Assembly: GCA_030063045.1 (NCBI GenBank)
Contig: JAQSEB010000041.1
Coordinates: 3,527,501-3,591,500, forward strand
Source of the DNA: Pratylenchus scribneri
Taxonomy: Eukaryota; Nematoda; Chromadorea; Rhabditida; Pratylenchidae
Direction: 5' to 3'
DNA: 64,000 bases
Shown: one piece after another, positions 22,864 through 34,997 of the stretch
Numbering within the stretch: position 1 is the first letter of the stretch
How the letters are laid out: the number at the start of each line of letters is the position of its first letter
Program-made: the position numbers and the translations under genes
The notes under the pieces: generated by a model
What the model was told of the DNA's origin: nothing
The model's input: only the letters and a program-made list of their open reading frames with translations
Database searches by the model: none

Positions 22864-24871
22864 ATTTTGTCATGCATTGATTGATTGATTATTCTTCAAA
22901 TGAGAATGATGGATATGAAATGATAAAAATATTTGAGATTTTATTGAATTTTATTCCTGAACCTTTTGAGGGCATTTATTTTTATCAATTTTGCATAAAT
23001 TGTGTTGAGCAAACAAAATTTAAAAAAAATTGATTATCACTTTCCTTTTAGAAATGGATTCAGATCGTTAAATTGCAATTTTTGGTTAGGGGGGACCCTC
23101 CACTTTCCAAAAATGAGGATGTAAACCATAAAAGTACCCAGAGATTAGTAGAACCTCAAGTTAATCCTGAATGAACTCAATGTCGATCTGGACCTTGAGC
23201 TCAAGATCCATCAGGTCGAGTTGCAAAAATCCAGGATCTACCAATCTTTGCAACAAGAATACCCTCCCTCAACAATGTCCAAATGAGGAATAAAAAATAT
23301 TTTTAGAATGGATGGCAACATTTCCTTGGGCAAAATATTTTGAATATTATCCATTCAAAGGGGGATTGGAGTTTGGACTATTTCAGGGAATTAATATTAT
23401 TATAATTATTAGGAAATGATAAGGAAAATAATAGAATTGTTTCAGATCAAATGGTTAATATTGATATTATAAATTTATGAGGCCGACCAATTCTGTCACA
23501 TTCTAAATAATTCCAGCTCAAATGTTTGACAGAAATAATTTTTCCAAAAATTTTTCAACTCACATTCCCACAATAATGTTTTTTTAAATTTTTATTTAAA
23601 CAATACCAAATTTATTTCATTATTTAGACCGCATTTGTTTTGTTAAGTCAAATGAGAAAATATGATTATAAGTGATATCATATTGTAAAATTAATTATCG
23701 GAATTGGATTGGAAGAAATATTATATTTTATTCGATATAAAATTGATAAGAAGATATTTAAAAAATCAAATAAAAAGGAAATGATTATTGGATTGGATTG
23801 TAGATAAATGGATTGAAAAAAAATACATTTTAATGTTAGGCAAATTCTGCTGATAGTCAAGTGAAGAAGAATGGGGATTTGTAGATTTAAAATATTTCAA
23901 CTAATGAATCTTGGCCTCAGGCACTGGCATTCATTATTTATTAATTAGTATTCTTCTACACTTTATCGTCCTCAACTTCGTCCATTGTTGAAAGTTGTTT
24001 ACGGTCAGCTAATTTGCCCATTTCCATCCTGTAAAATTGGGGAATTAAATTTCTCATTCATTTTTATAACGAATACAAATTAATTTTCTAAAAAATTGAA
24101 ATAATAAAAGGGTGTTGAAAAATAATCGAAAAAAGAGTAAATAAAAGCAAAAAATTATAAGGGTTAAGATATAAATCATTCGCTAGAGCTGGTCAATATC
24201 CATTATCCATTGGATGGAAAATAAGTTTTAATGTTTTAATCAGAAATGAAGTAAGCTAAGCGATTTATTTTGTTTTTTAGTTCAAAACTATAATTGTTAA
24301 ACTCAATAATATTGTAGCAATGAAAAAGAATTAATTTTAGAAAAAAAAAATATAAATTGCTAACATCAATTTATGACGATGAAATTATTTCTTTTATATG
24401 CCAATTGAATTAAGAAAACATTTTTTGGATTATTGCTTCTCAAATTGAATATTAGAAAAGGCCAAATTGCTAGTGCATAATTAATTCCTAATTAAAATTT
24501 AAAAAATTAATTTTTCAAGGTTTAATTTTTATACCATTTGTTGAGGGAAGTCATTTAATTTGGCGAAAAAACATTGATTTTGGCGAAAACTTTTCGTGTC
24601 GAAATATATTATATCTTCTAGGCCATATAACTTGGCCAAATCAGACTTCTTAAAGATTCCTTACGCCTAGCCCTTATTAGCCCCTAATCCCATGCCTGCC
24701 CTGAACCTAACCCTAGTCCTAAATCCCCTAGTTAGGGGCAAATTATATGGCCTCAAAAATATAATATTTTTCGACACGAAAAATTTTCGCCATATTTAGT
24801 GTTTTTTGTTGGCAAAATATTATCTGTTGAGCTGAAGTAATTGATGAGAGAGAGTTCTTGTTGAAAAATGA
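22864..24871. other. Intergenic region; element-like stretch and an unassigned exon-like frame
   Basis: At 23085-23150 the sequence GGGGGGACC..CACTTTCCAAAAATGAGGA resembles the centre of the 47.4-48.6 kb palindrome, so a diverged relative probably lies here. A GC-richer stretch follows to about 23290. On the minus strand, CAG at 24032 precedes a short frame ending at TAG 23959 with an acidic C terminus (STMDEVEDDKV). It does not join in phase to the gene at 24872-26912 and is left unassigned. Confidence 0.35.
24555..24820. mobile_element. Inverted-repeat element with CCTA-rich core
   Basis: TTGGCGAAAACTTTTCGTGTCG at the left mirrors CGACACGAAAAATTTTCGCC at the right, with AGGCCATATAA/TTATATGGCC as inner arms. 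The core CCCCTAATCCCATGCCTGCC is close to the core of family B although the arms are unrelated. Confidence 0.8.
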
Positions 24872-26912
24872 TTAGTTTATATTCCCACAATCCATTTCTT
24901 TGAATAAGTTATCTTTCTTTTCAATTACTTCCAATTCCAATTCTCCAATTTTTTCGATGATTTCCCACTTAAATTGGCTCAATTGCAGTTTAACCGAACT
25001 ATCATTAAGCAACCATTCGTGGTTTAACAGAAAATTTTTAAGCTGTTAAATCAACTAAGGAGGAGTATGGAATTTCTAATATTTCAAATTTTGACCTAGA
25101 TTTTTCATTTTTATTTTTCTCCTACTATTTTATAATCTTGATTCCTGTTTTTTTTCTCCTCACTAAATAGTCATCTTTCAACCTTAATCCATGCCTAGTT
25201 AAAAATTATTTTAACCTTTTATAATTATGGTAAATTATACTTTGATTTTTTTCCATATTCAGTTGAACTTCAAAACAACCCTTTTGATTAAAATTTTCTT
25301 CATAAAAATTTTGTCTATTTTTTATATTGAACTTATTAAGAATTTCTAAGATTATAAACAAGGAATTTAGGATTTTTACCTCAAGAACATTTTTTAAATC
25401 AATTTTAATTTTTTGTCCCTTAATGAATTATTGGCATTTCCATTGCAACTCATGAAAATTTGTATTCTTTTGAATAAACAATAAAATTAAAAAAAAATTA
25501 TTTATTGTGTCCAAAATTCATTTTATAAGAGGATATTGAAATATTAAATAAATGGAGATGAATTATTCAAAATTAAATAAAAGAAATTAAGAAATCATCA
25601 TAGGAGAATGGGGGATGAAATTTAAATGATGTTCAGAAAGTTCTTGGCCATATAATTTTAATAATAAATTTAATTTGAGAAAAATGTATTTTTGAATTAA
25701 GACGCTTTCAAAAATTGAAATTAATCAAAAAATAATTTTTATTAACTATTCTTTCTTATGTTTATAAAATATAAAATCTGCAAATTTAGAATAATTTATT
25801 TCTTCATATTTATTAATAAAAAAGGCCAAGAATTTTTCGAACAGGTAATTAAATTCAAAAAAAAATTATTTAGTATTTTCCATTAAGGAAGTTGATCAGC
25901 AATCAGTACTCTTCAATAACTTCCCAGAAAAAAAGAAGCAATCAATGCCTTCTAATATGTCCTCAAAATTTGCAGCTCCACGTTTATGAAAATTGTTCGT
26001 ACGGTATTGAGTAGGCACAATCTTAAAGAATTTTTGCTTTACTCGATTTTTGTCAATTATTTGTCTTCAAATTTTAAACATACCTAAAGTGAAAGGACCC
26101 AAAAAAATTCCGTTAAGATTGGTTAATACCATAAATGCACTTTTAATTCCTTACTCTCTAATAATTCCCCACCATAAAATTTTGAAGACCCATAGCTCAA
26201 TGATACAGTGTTTTAAAAATTAATTTTTTAGGCATTTTCTTAGTTTCCTAAAGCTCTATAAAATCCCGTTCACAAATTTTGGAGTTAAACCCCAACTTTT
26301 CCCAATTTTTGAGGGGCTTAAAACTCATGGTGAATAAAAAGCATTTACGGTAAAATACAATTTTTTTCCCAAAGATCTTACATTTTCGGTTGGTGAATCC
26401 GTGGCCAAATTGTAAGCAGGGCCCACCAGATCATCTTCGGGATCGGGAGCTAAAAAGGATACTGAATTCGTTGGTAATTTATAAGCAGGGCCCAGATCAT
26501 CTTCGGGATCAGGTGCTAAAAAGGAAATAAATAATTAGGACTTTGATTTCAATGAAAATTTATAATTTTAGAATGATAATATTTTGCATGTTTTTGCATT
26601 TTTTTTAATTTTTAGCATAAAATAAAAAAATCAAAATTAAATATTTTAATGATTTTTGATAAAATTTTTAGGAAATTTGCAAATTTTATTAATTTTTTTT
26701 TAAAGAATTTGCATATTTTGTGCTTTTTATTCCCCCTTCTTTATTGATAACGATAAATTTTACTTTTATCATTTTCTATTTTATATAATAAACTCACTTG
26801 TTGCAATGGTTGTAGTTTCATCCAGATCCAGATTATTGAGCAAATATATTGGTAGAGAATTTGCCAATCCAATGCACAATAAAAAGATGACGACAATTGG
26901 GAGAGAATTCAT
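24872..26912 (-). CDS. Small secreted protein with duplicated acidic motif
   Basis: Three exons in phase: 26912-26798, 26515-26382, 25042-24872, giving 139 residues. The first ~22 residues (NSLPIVVIFLLCIGLANS) form a clear signal peptide. Exon 2 encodes two tandem copies of a ~23-residue unit beginning APDPEDDLVGPAY or TPDPEDDLGPAYKL. Exon 3 encodes a charged, helix-prone tail (EWLLNDSSVKLQLSQFKWEI, then EKIGELELEVIEKKD) and ends at TAA. I do not recognise a family. Secretion, small size and an internally repeated acidic core are typical of nematode effectors or prohormone-like secreted proteins, but that is inference. The 1.3-kb second intron contains a family D element. If exon 3 is not used, read-through after exon 2 ends within about 20 codons. 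Confidence 0.65.
26110..26360. mobile_element. Inverted-repeat element, family D copy 2 (intronic)
   Basis: Shares TTCCTAAAGCTCTATAAAATC, AATTCCCCACCATAAAATTTT and a terminal TTTACGGTAAAATAC with the copies at 11285 and 53610. It lies in intron 2 of the small secreted protein gene. Confidence 0.6.
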
Positions 26913-28799
26913 TTTATAAATATTTTAATTAAATGAAAAAAAATAATTATGCTAATAAAAATTAATTGGAATTAATGGAATTTGGACAATGAAAATTCAA
27001 AAGAAGGCAAAAATGTGGACAGACAATTTGGGTAAAAAATGCTTATAGGGAAATGGGAACTTGCTCTGGGCGAATATTAAATTACTTTTCAGTAAGTATT
27101 TCTTCTTAAATTTTAATTTCATTTTATATTCGACGGAATATTCATTATACATCAAAATCAATTCTGAACTCACTCAGAAGGGTAAATTTTTTCTGCTTCT
27201 TCGGAATTTCGGTGGAAAAGTGTGCTTCTGTTAGGATTCCTGATTAATTTCCATTTTCATGGAATTTCTGCCAGAAATTATGTTTCAGATGAAATCCCGA
27301 CATGTTCTTTTCTTTCCTATTCATCAAATTTTAATTCAAAATTTTTCCTTTTTATTGCATTTTTGGTTAAAAATTTATCAAAAAATGGCAAAATAGGTAA
27401 ATTAGGAGGAAAAAATGCAAATAGGCGAAGAGGCATGAAAAGTCGAAACTCAAAATTAGGCAAAAAGGCAATTTTTAAAAATCCATTTTTTAACTTACAA
27501 ACCATTTTGTTAAAAACACTTTTTTATGAGTATTATAGCATTATAAGTCCAGGAAAAATAGGCATTTGCCTAACTATCCTATACCTAGATTAAAAAGGGA
27601 ATTTCTGGGAAGGAAAAAATATTGATAGGAAAGGTAATTAAAATTATAGGAAAGTAAATTATTCATTTTTGTGAAAATTTAGAACTGTAAATGACTTAAT
27701 AAGGCATCACCAAAAATGGCACATTTTATATTTTTATGCAATGGGCGGGGTGATGGTTCGGGATTGGTTGGGATGATTGTTGGACAAAAATGGGGGGAAA
27801 ATGTGGATGATGGGTTAGGGAATTTTGCCCCGAATGTAAGATAAATGCACAAAAACGGGGAAAATTGGAAAACGAGGCAAAATGGTAGGGTTGAGGGAAT
27901 ATGAATACGTAAAGGTGGGGAAATGGAGGAAGAATTGGCCGAGGGGAAAATGTTGATGAACAAAAATGGACTTAGGTTTGCTGAAGAACAAACTAAAAAT
28001 TGGAATGGCGCGCAAATGATGAATTCAAAAAAATAATAAAAAATACAATGGGAAAATGGCCCAGAGCAAAATTGGGGATGATGAAAGGCAAATTTTTTGC
28101 ATAAAAAATAAAAAAGATAAAAATGTGGTTCAGGGCAAATTGGGCAAAAATATTGGATAAGAAAATGGGAATGCCGACTTTAGATAAGAATAAGATTTAA
28201 AAAATTAGGTCATTCTCATCTTATTACTGTAAAGAAAATGGGATTCAAAATTTCCCCAAATTTTTCAACATTTCTTCTAATCATTAAACTTTTTATTTTG
28301 ATCCACCATTCATCAAAATTGGACACAAATCCATGGTTTTCATGAATTTGAGGTAATTACTAATTGATTAATATTTCAGCATTCTTTTAATCTAGAAAAT
28401 ATATCGGGTAAAACTTTAGAATTCTATTTTCAAAATGGTTTATCAAAATATAATTAATAGAGAAATATATTAAGATTTAGCATATTTTACCTCTATTTTA
28501 TTCACAAAATTTCTATCTACTAGCTCAGGAACTCGCGCTGTCGCGCGCGTCCCTTAGCTAGTTACTTTTTGAATGGAACCAATATTTTAAATAATTAAAT
28601 ATAATAAAAAAATTAATAATAAAAAAAATATAAATAAAATCTATTTAAATACATTTTCATCCTATATCAACTTCAATAATTCCTTATTCCCTATACTCAC
28701 AATTCATCATCAACTTTATTCATCCCTTAACATTTTTTATTACTATAATTTCCCTTTCTTTATTCTTTTTAATTCTTCATCTTCTCTTCCATTCTTTTC
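26913..28799. other. Long intergenic region
   Basis: Upstream of the minus-strand secreted protein gene. Frames here are low-complexity and lack splice logic. The stretch 27700-28200 is purine-rich with many GGGGAAAAT-like runs. AACTCGCGCTGTCGCGCGCGTC near 28530 is a small GC-rich palindrome flanked by ACTAGCT/AGCTAGT, perhaps the tip of a foldback element. Sequence near 28190-28215 resembles that near 63030-63050. Confidence 0.4.
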
Positions 28800-28879
28800 A
28801 TGCTTCAAACTTTCCTTCAACTTTTATCTTCTAATTTATCTCTTCCCATTTTTCCATTCGTCCTTTTTAATCTTCCCAT

Positions 28880-30195
28880 TATTCTCTTCTCATCCTCCCA
28901 TTCATCTCTTCTCATCCTCCCATTCATCTCTTCTCATCCTCCCATTCATCTCTTCTCATCCTCCCATTCATCTCTTCTCATCCTCCCATTCATCTCTTCT
29001 CATCCTCCCATTCATCTCTTCTCATCCTCCCATTCATCTCTTCTCATCCTCCCATTCATCTCTTCTCATCCTCCCATTCATCTCTTCTCATCCTCCCATT
29101 CGTCCCATTCATCTCTTCTCATCTTCACATTCATCCCTCTCATTCATCTCTTCTCATCCTCCCATTCGTCCCATTCATCTCTTCTCATCTTCACATTCAT
29201 CCCTTTCATCATCCCATTCATCTCTTCTCATCTTCATCATCTCTTCTCATCCACTCATTCATCCCTCTCATTCATCTCTTCACATCCTCCCATTCATCCT
29301 TTTCATCATCCCATTCATCTCTTCTCATCATCCCATTCATCCCTTTCATCATCCCATTCATCTCTTCTCATCTTCACATTCATCCCTCTCATTCATCTCT
29401 TCTCATCCTCCCATTCGTCCCATTCATCTCTTCTCATCTTCACATTCATCCCTCTCATTCATCTCTTCTCATCCTCCCATTCGTCCCATTCATCTCTTCT
29501 CATCCTCCCATTCATCTCTTCTCATCCTCCCATTCATCTCTTCTCATCCTCCCATTCATCTCTTCTCATCCTCCCATTCATCTCTTCTCATCCTCCCATT
29601 CATCTCTTCTCATCCTCCCATTCATCTCTTCTCATCCTCCCATTCGTCCCATTCATCTCTTCTCATCTTCACATTATCCCTCTCATTCATCTCTTCTCAT
29701 CCTCCCATTCATCTCTTCTCATCCTCCCATTCATCTCTTCTCATCCTCCCATTCATCTCTTCTCATCCTCCCAGTCATCTATTCTCATCCTCCCATTCAT
29801 CTCTTCTCATCCTCCCATTCATCTCTTCTCATCCTCCCATTCATCTCTTCTCATCCTCCCATTCATCTCTTCTCATCCTCCCATTCATCTCTTCTCATCC
29901 TCCCATTCATCTCTTCTCATCCTCCCATTCATCTCTTCTCATCCTCCCATTCATCTCTTCTCATCCTCCCATTCATCTCTTCTCATCCTCCCATTCGTCC
30001 CATTCATCTCTTCTCATCTTCACATTATCCCTCTCATTCATCTCTTCTCATCCTCCCATTCATCCCATTCATCTCTTCTCATCTTCAAATTCATCCCTCT
30101 CATTCATCTCTTCTCATCCTCCCATTCGTCCCATTCATCTCTTCTCATCTTCACATTCATCCCTCTCATTTATCTCTTCTCATCTTCCCATTCAT
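28880..30195. repeat. Minisatellite, 22-bp unit
   Basis: Roughly 1.3 kb of head-to-tail units of 22 bp starting ATTCATCTCTTCTCATCC, interrupted by variant units (CATTCGTCCCATTC, CTTCACATTCATCCC). The unit has no stop in any of the three plus frames, so a 465-codon open frame (28800-30197) runs through it. Its 22-residue Ser/His/Pro/Leu periodicity is the trivial translation of a 66-base super-period, so I do not call it a gene. Confidence 0.9.
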
Positions 30196-30198
30196 GAA

Positions 30199-30778
30199 AT
30201 AAAAACTTGGCGAACATTTTCCAGAAAGAAATAATAAAACTTGGCGAACATTTTCCAGAAAGAAATAATAAAACTTGGCGAACATTTTCCGGAAAGAAAA
30301 ATAAAACTTGGCGAACATTTTCCGGAAAGAAATAATAAAACTTGGCGAACATTTTCCGGAAAGAAATAATAAAACTTGGCGAACATTTTCCAGAAAGAAA
30401 TAATAAAACTTGGCGAACATTTTCCGGAAAGAAATAATAAAACTTCGCGAAAATTTTCCAGAAAGAAATAATAAAACTTGGGGAACATTTTCCAGAAAGA
30501 AATAATAAAACTTGGCGAACATTTTCCGGAAAGAAATAAAAACTTGGCGAACATTTTCCGGAAAGAAATAATAAAACTTTGCAAACATTTTCCGGAAAGA
30601 AATAAAACTTGGCGAACATTTTCCGGAAAGAAATAAAAACTTGGCGAACATTTTCCGGAAAGAAATAATAAAACTTTGCGAACATTTTCCGGAAAGAAAT
30701 AAAACTTGGCGAACATTTTCCAGAAAGAAATAATAAAACTTGGCGAACATTTTCTGGAAAGAAATAAAACTTGCATAT
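30199..30778. repeat. Minisatellite, 34/31-bp unit
   Basis: About 17 units of GAACATTTTCCGGAAAGAAA followed by TAATAAAACTTGGC (34 bp) or by a shortened 31-bp form. It starts a few bases after the 22-bp array ends. All three minus frames stay open, so long apparent proteins with Phe/Lys/Ser-rich periodicity appear; these are repeat artefacts. Confidence 0.9.
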
Positions 30779-31195
30779 AAAAATAATAAAAACAATTTAT
30801 TGTCATTTGGCTTCAGGGAATTCAATCGTAATTATTTAGAAAAAAGACAATGAAAAAAGCTAGTGGTCAAAAATTTGGATTGAGGCAAAATTTATAAATA
30901 TTTTCTCTTCTTTGTTCTTTTTAGTTGACTCAATTTGATGAGGCAAAATATGGTGAATGAGGGGAATTTGAATCGGAATAAGTTTGGGAAAATTGTCTCA
31001 GGCAAAATATTTGAATGCCTTTATCTTTATTTATTAGGAAAAAAGGGAAATGGGAATATAGCAATTTAGAGATGGAGAGTATAAAAATATTTTCCCAAAT
31101 GCACTTTAACTTTATTATATGCTCCATGTATTGAATTATTGTGCGCATCATCCAAATTTTTTTAAAAATAGGATATGCCATTGGGAACAGGGATG
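30775..31195. repeat. Dispersed duplicate, copy 1 (with 34998-35398)
   Basis: Starting at ATAAAAATAATAAAAACAATT, about 400 bases match 34998-35398 closely, including GGCTTCAGGGAATTCAATCG and AAAGCTAGTGGTCAAAAAT, down to GCCATTGGGAA. Homology stops where a GGAACAGGGATGGGCG sequence starts, which may be an element end. Confidence 0.75.
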
Positions 31196-32089
31196 GGCGC
31201 AATTGCGTTTTCCGTTTTTGCGTCCATTTTTGGCTGTTGCGTTTCGTTTTGCGTTTTGCGTAAAAATGGGAAAATTAGCGCAAAAAAAAACGCAAAAATA
31301 CAATGAAAATTGTTTTAATTTAATTTCAAAAAATTGATTTTTTTTAATGAAATTTGTTCGTTGATTTACCATTTTTGGCCTAAATTTTTCGTTGCTCGAC
31401 CATTTTTGGCTTAAATTTTTCGCGTGCGGCTTCTCAAAAAATCGTAATCTTAGTCCTGGATGATCCCCGGTTGTACTTTTATGATAAAAACCAAATAGGA
31501 AAATTATTAATCAATTTATATTAGCTTAAAACGAAAATATTTTTTGACATCAAAATCTTTTTTTCTAGTCCAATATACTTTTTTCTGGATGGTATTTAAT
31601 TTGGTAAATAAATTATTAAAAATGGCAAATAGAGTACGGCAAATAGGATTTTTTGTCAAAAATAAAATCAAAAATAAAATAATTTTTTTGGAAAAAAGGG
31701 GGAACGAACGACACTATTATCCCCAACCCTAATCCCTAGGCCCTAACTATGCTTAATCCGGCTTAATCCCCCTATATCTACTTTAATCCCCCTCTATCTG
31801 GCTTAATCCCGGGGCACTCTCAGGGCTTTTGGCCTACTTTATCGACCTTCTAGTGGCCCTCCGGAAAATTTCCTATCTATTTCGGGGCTTAATCCTGCTT
31901 AATCCCCCTATATCCACCGTAATCCCCCTAACCGGCTATATTACATTAAAAGCAAAGTTAAAAATAAAGATTTCAAATTTAACCCAACAAAAATTGAATA
32001 TATCGATATTGTTAAATAAAATTATTAATTTGTTCAGAACATCAATTATTTAAATTGAATTATTCTACGTCTAATTTTGTTAATTAATT
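31186..32089. other. Repeat-rich spacer
   Basis: Contains a GCG/CGC-rich stretch (31190-31310) with GTTTTGCGTTTTGCGTAAAA, and a cluster of CTTAATCCCCCTATATC repeats at 31730-31930. No gene was recognised. Confidence 0.4.
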
Positions 32090-33837
32090 ATGATTCGAAT
32101 TTTGATCTTCATGTTGTGCATCTGCTTGTTTATTGAATTCGGTGAGGAAAAGAATGATAATATTTTTAAATATTTATTTCGTGTTTTCGATCCAATTTTT
32201 ATAATTTATTTTTAAAAAAACTAATGTGATGTCATACTAGTTCAGGAAAATAAAAATATGTTTTATTATTTTTAATCCGGGTTTCCATCTCTAAAACTAA
32301 AAATCCTGGCATTCTCATTGCTTCATTTTCTAAAAAAAATATAAATATTGGCAAAAATTTTCAATATTCATCAGTCTAAAAATATGATATATCTTGAAAT
32401 GTGCAAAAGTAGAAATAAATGTTTTATAAAAAATTTTTTCATTCAGATAATGCCGTGATGATGCCTCCTTATACGAGCGGCGAAGTAAGAAAAGCCATTT
32501 ATGTACGGAGTCGATTTCTGAATATGGGGAAAGGGCCGTGCAAATGTGTGCGATTCCTGTGTATATAGTGCAAATGGAAAAAAATAGAATTAAAAAAAAT
32601 AAAAATAAATTTATTAAATTATTAAATTATTATTAATAAATGTTTAAAAAAATAAAAATAAATTTATTAAATTATTATTAATAAATGTTTTCAAATTCTA
32701 TTTAAATTCACAATCTGGAAATGATAAAAAAAATATTTTTTTGAAGAAAATTTTTTTGCTTATAAATCAGAAGACTTTTCAAACAATAAAACAAATTATA
32801 GATCTCAACGAGAAGCATCGATTGGTGTATAAATGAATACGGTTGGCCCAAAATTGAAGAGTATTAAACCATCTTCCGATTTTTAGTTTAAAACTCTTTA
32901 ATTTTTGGCCAAAAGTTGATATTTTTCATATATTATTAGATTCGTCTCGATGGGATCTACAAAATGATATAAGTTTTTTCAGCTCTAAAATCGATTTCTA
33001 ATTTATTATAAGTCCAAACCTTTTTATTCTGCAAAAAATTTTTTATATTTCAAAAAAATAATATTTTTCAAATTATTATTTAAGTTGTTCATTTAAATAG
33101 AAAATTTTATTAGTAATAATTTAATAAATTTATTTGTATTATTTTTATTTTTAAATTCAATTTTATCCATTTGTACTATTCATATTCAGGAATCGACATA
33201 GCACATTGCCATTATTTATAAAATCATTTAAGATCGGATGCGAAATTTTTATGTACCATTCGTTCTTTTTTGGCAAAGAGAAAGTCATGAAATTTATATC
33301 TTTAATCTAGAAAGAGCTCCTTTATTCAATAATAAAAAATTTTACTATATTCCCCAGTCCACATCCACATTCCCTTAAAGCATCATTAATTTTTCTTATT
33401 TTTTAGTCAAGTCCTTTTTCCGGCCAATTGTTTATAAATGAAGTGGACTTGGGCGGAAGATTTATCGGAATCAAAAACGAACTGGATGATGAAATTTGTA
33501 TCGGCCTTTGGCGTCTTCAATCAACTATGGGCAAACGCCTAGTTATTTGGAACTTTCCAGTGAAAACAAAAATATTGGCCAAAAGTTCATTTATAGTAAA
33601 TTAGTTATTTTTGCAAAAATTGAAAGCTTTTTAAAATATTAGGTTTATTCGAATGGTTTTGGCGAAGATTCCCCCTCATCAATTGTGATGAAAAATATGG
33701 CTTGGCCAAGTAGCGGTAGCCGTAAAATGTTTATACAATTAATCGATAGAGAAGGAAATTTGGTCGATCAACGCACCGAAAATGAGCCAATGGAAATGGA
33801 GGTTTATAAAAGAAAAATTATTTTTTTGAACATTTAA
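32090..33837 (+). CDS. Secreted single lamin-tail-domain protein
   Basis: Four exons in phase: 32090-32141, 32447-32484, 33407-33595, 33643-33837; 157 residues. The first 17 residues (IRILIFMLCICLFIEF) form a signal peptide. The rest reads as one lamin tail domain, the Ig-like fold at the end of lamins and invertebrate cytoplasmic intermediate filaments: INEVDLGGRFIGIKN, then GLWRLQSTMGK, FPVKTKILAKSSFIVYSNG, AWPSSGS and QLIDREGNLVDQR line up with the pattern of nematode intermediate-filament tails. No rod or coiled coil precedes it. A secreted, free-standing tail domain is unusual. Assignment rests on pattern only. Intron 2 (about 920 bp) is filled by family C-type sequence. The C-terminal exon could instead splice at GAG^GTTTAT, but no downstream exon was found. 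Confidence 0.65.
32500..33210. mobile_element. Family C-related composite element (intronic)
   Basis: GGAGTCGATTTCTGAATATG at the left mirrors CATATTCAGGAATCGACATAG at the right, and GTGCAAATG/CATTTGTACTAT repeat inside. The interior holds GATCTCAACGAGAAGCATCG and GTTTAAAACTCTTTAATTTT, the signature of family C. It occupies most of intron 2 of the lamin-tail gene. Confidence 0.65.
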
Positions 33838-34997
33838 AAAATTAAGGAATTATAAAATTTGCAATATGATTCGGAAAAGAAGAATGGAAGAAAAAATTGT
33901 TGATTAATTAATTCCATTTTTTTGTTTTTTCAACACTGAAATGCATGACGATAAAAACTTACATTTGTTCCAAAAAATTTTAAATTCAAATTTATTTTCA
34001 ATTTTTTTGATTATCGCAACCATAACATAATATAGTGATTTATCACATTGGATTCCGATTTTTTCTCTTTGAAATGTTTATGCACTTTATAATTTGGAAT
34101 ACTCGAGAGTTTTCAAATCGGAAGAATATAAAATAGCTTCCAACGATCCTATAATTCATGTCGATTTAATCCAAAGGCATTAGCCATCCACATAATAATA
34201 CAGTATAAATTTTTAAATTTCTTTCATCTTTTTAAAATTCACATATAAAATTACATATAAATTTAAAAATTTTCGCGTATAAAAAATTATAAATTTTATA
34301 TCTTGGTGAATCCATAATTCGGTATTCAACAAAATTGCTCATATTCAATGGAACAAGGAAGGCGATGGGCAAAACTATCATTTTATGGTCATCATTCTCG
34401 ATCTCTTTGTCCGTGCGTGTGCGTGCTTGAATATAGCTATATAGAATTTAAATGTTATAATTGAACATTGTAATGTAAATCCCAAAACTCAATCAACTGT
34501 CGACTCCTTTTTTTGCCTATAAATTTACTGCATATTCATATTCTCTTTAATTCATTTAATATTCTCCTTCCAGAGAAAGTTAATCTGATGAGACTAGTCC
34601 ATTTCCTTCTAATATTGTCTTTTTTTTAAACCAATTCTTTATTTTCAATTTTAAACAATTTTTTATTAAAATTTTATCAATGGTAAAATTAAAATTAAAA
34701 TTAAAGAAATGAATATCAAAAGAATGTGATATTTCAATCCGAATTTTGCATTTTTTGCTATCTTATCTTTTTTAAATTAAAAAATATGAATCTTTATTCG
34801 GCAATCGTAAAGAATCCAGCCACAAAATAAAAATTTTTCAAAAAACACATTTTAAGGGTAATCGGGGGTGTAGAACACGAATCTTACATGTATTTTTTTG
34901 TCATATCTCACCATCTTGTTATAACACTATTTTTCCATCCCGCTGCGGGAAAACGCTCCTTTGGAAACCGGGAGTAATGGGAAATTCCCAACCATTC
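33838..34997. other. Intergenic region with one family A end
   Basis: AT-rich and without coding signal. At 34855-34935 the sequence GTAATCGGGGGTGTAGAACA matches the end of family A (position 40-60), without its mirror partner. It is followed by a GC-rich tail near 34936-34995. Confidence 0.5.

Noticed and set aside
23959..24031. Minus-strand exon-like frame ending STMDEVEDDKV
   Set aside because: Cannot be joined in phase to the gene at 24872-26912, which already ends properly at 24872.
27222..28015. Frames of 62-123 codons on both strands
   Set aside because: Low-complexity composition, no partner exons, overlapping opposite frames equally open.
28800..30197. 465-codon open frame of Ser/His/Pro/Leu repeats
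   Set aside because: It is the stop-free translation of a 22-bp minisatellite; all three frames are equally open.
30166..30825. Three overlapping minus-strand frames of 171-219 codons
   Set aside because: Artefacts of the 34/31-bp minisatellite, with the same peptide period in every frame.
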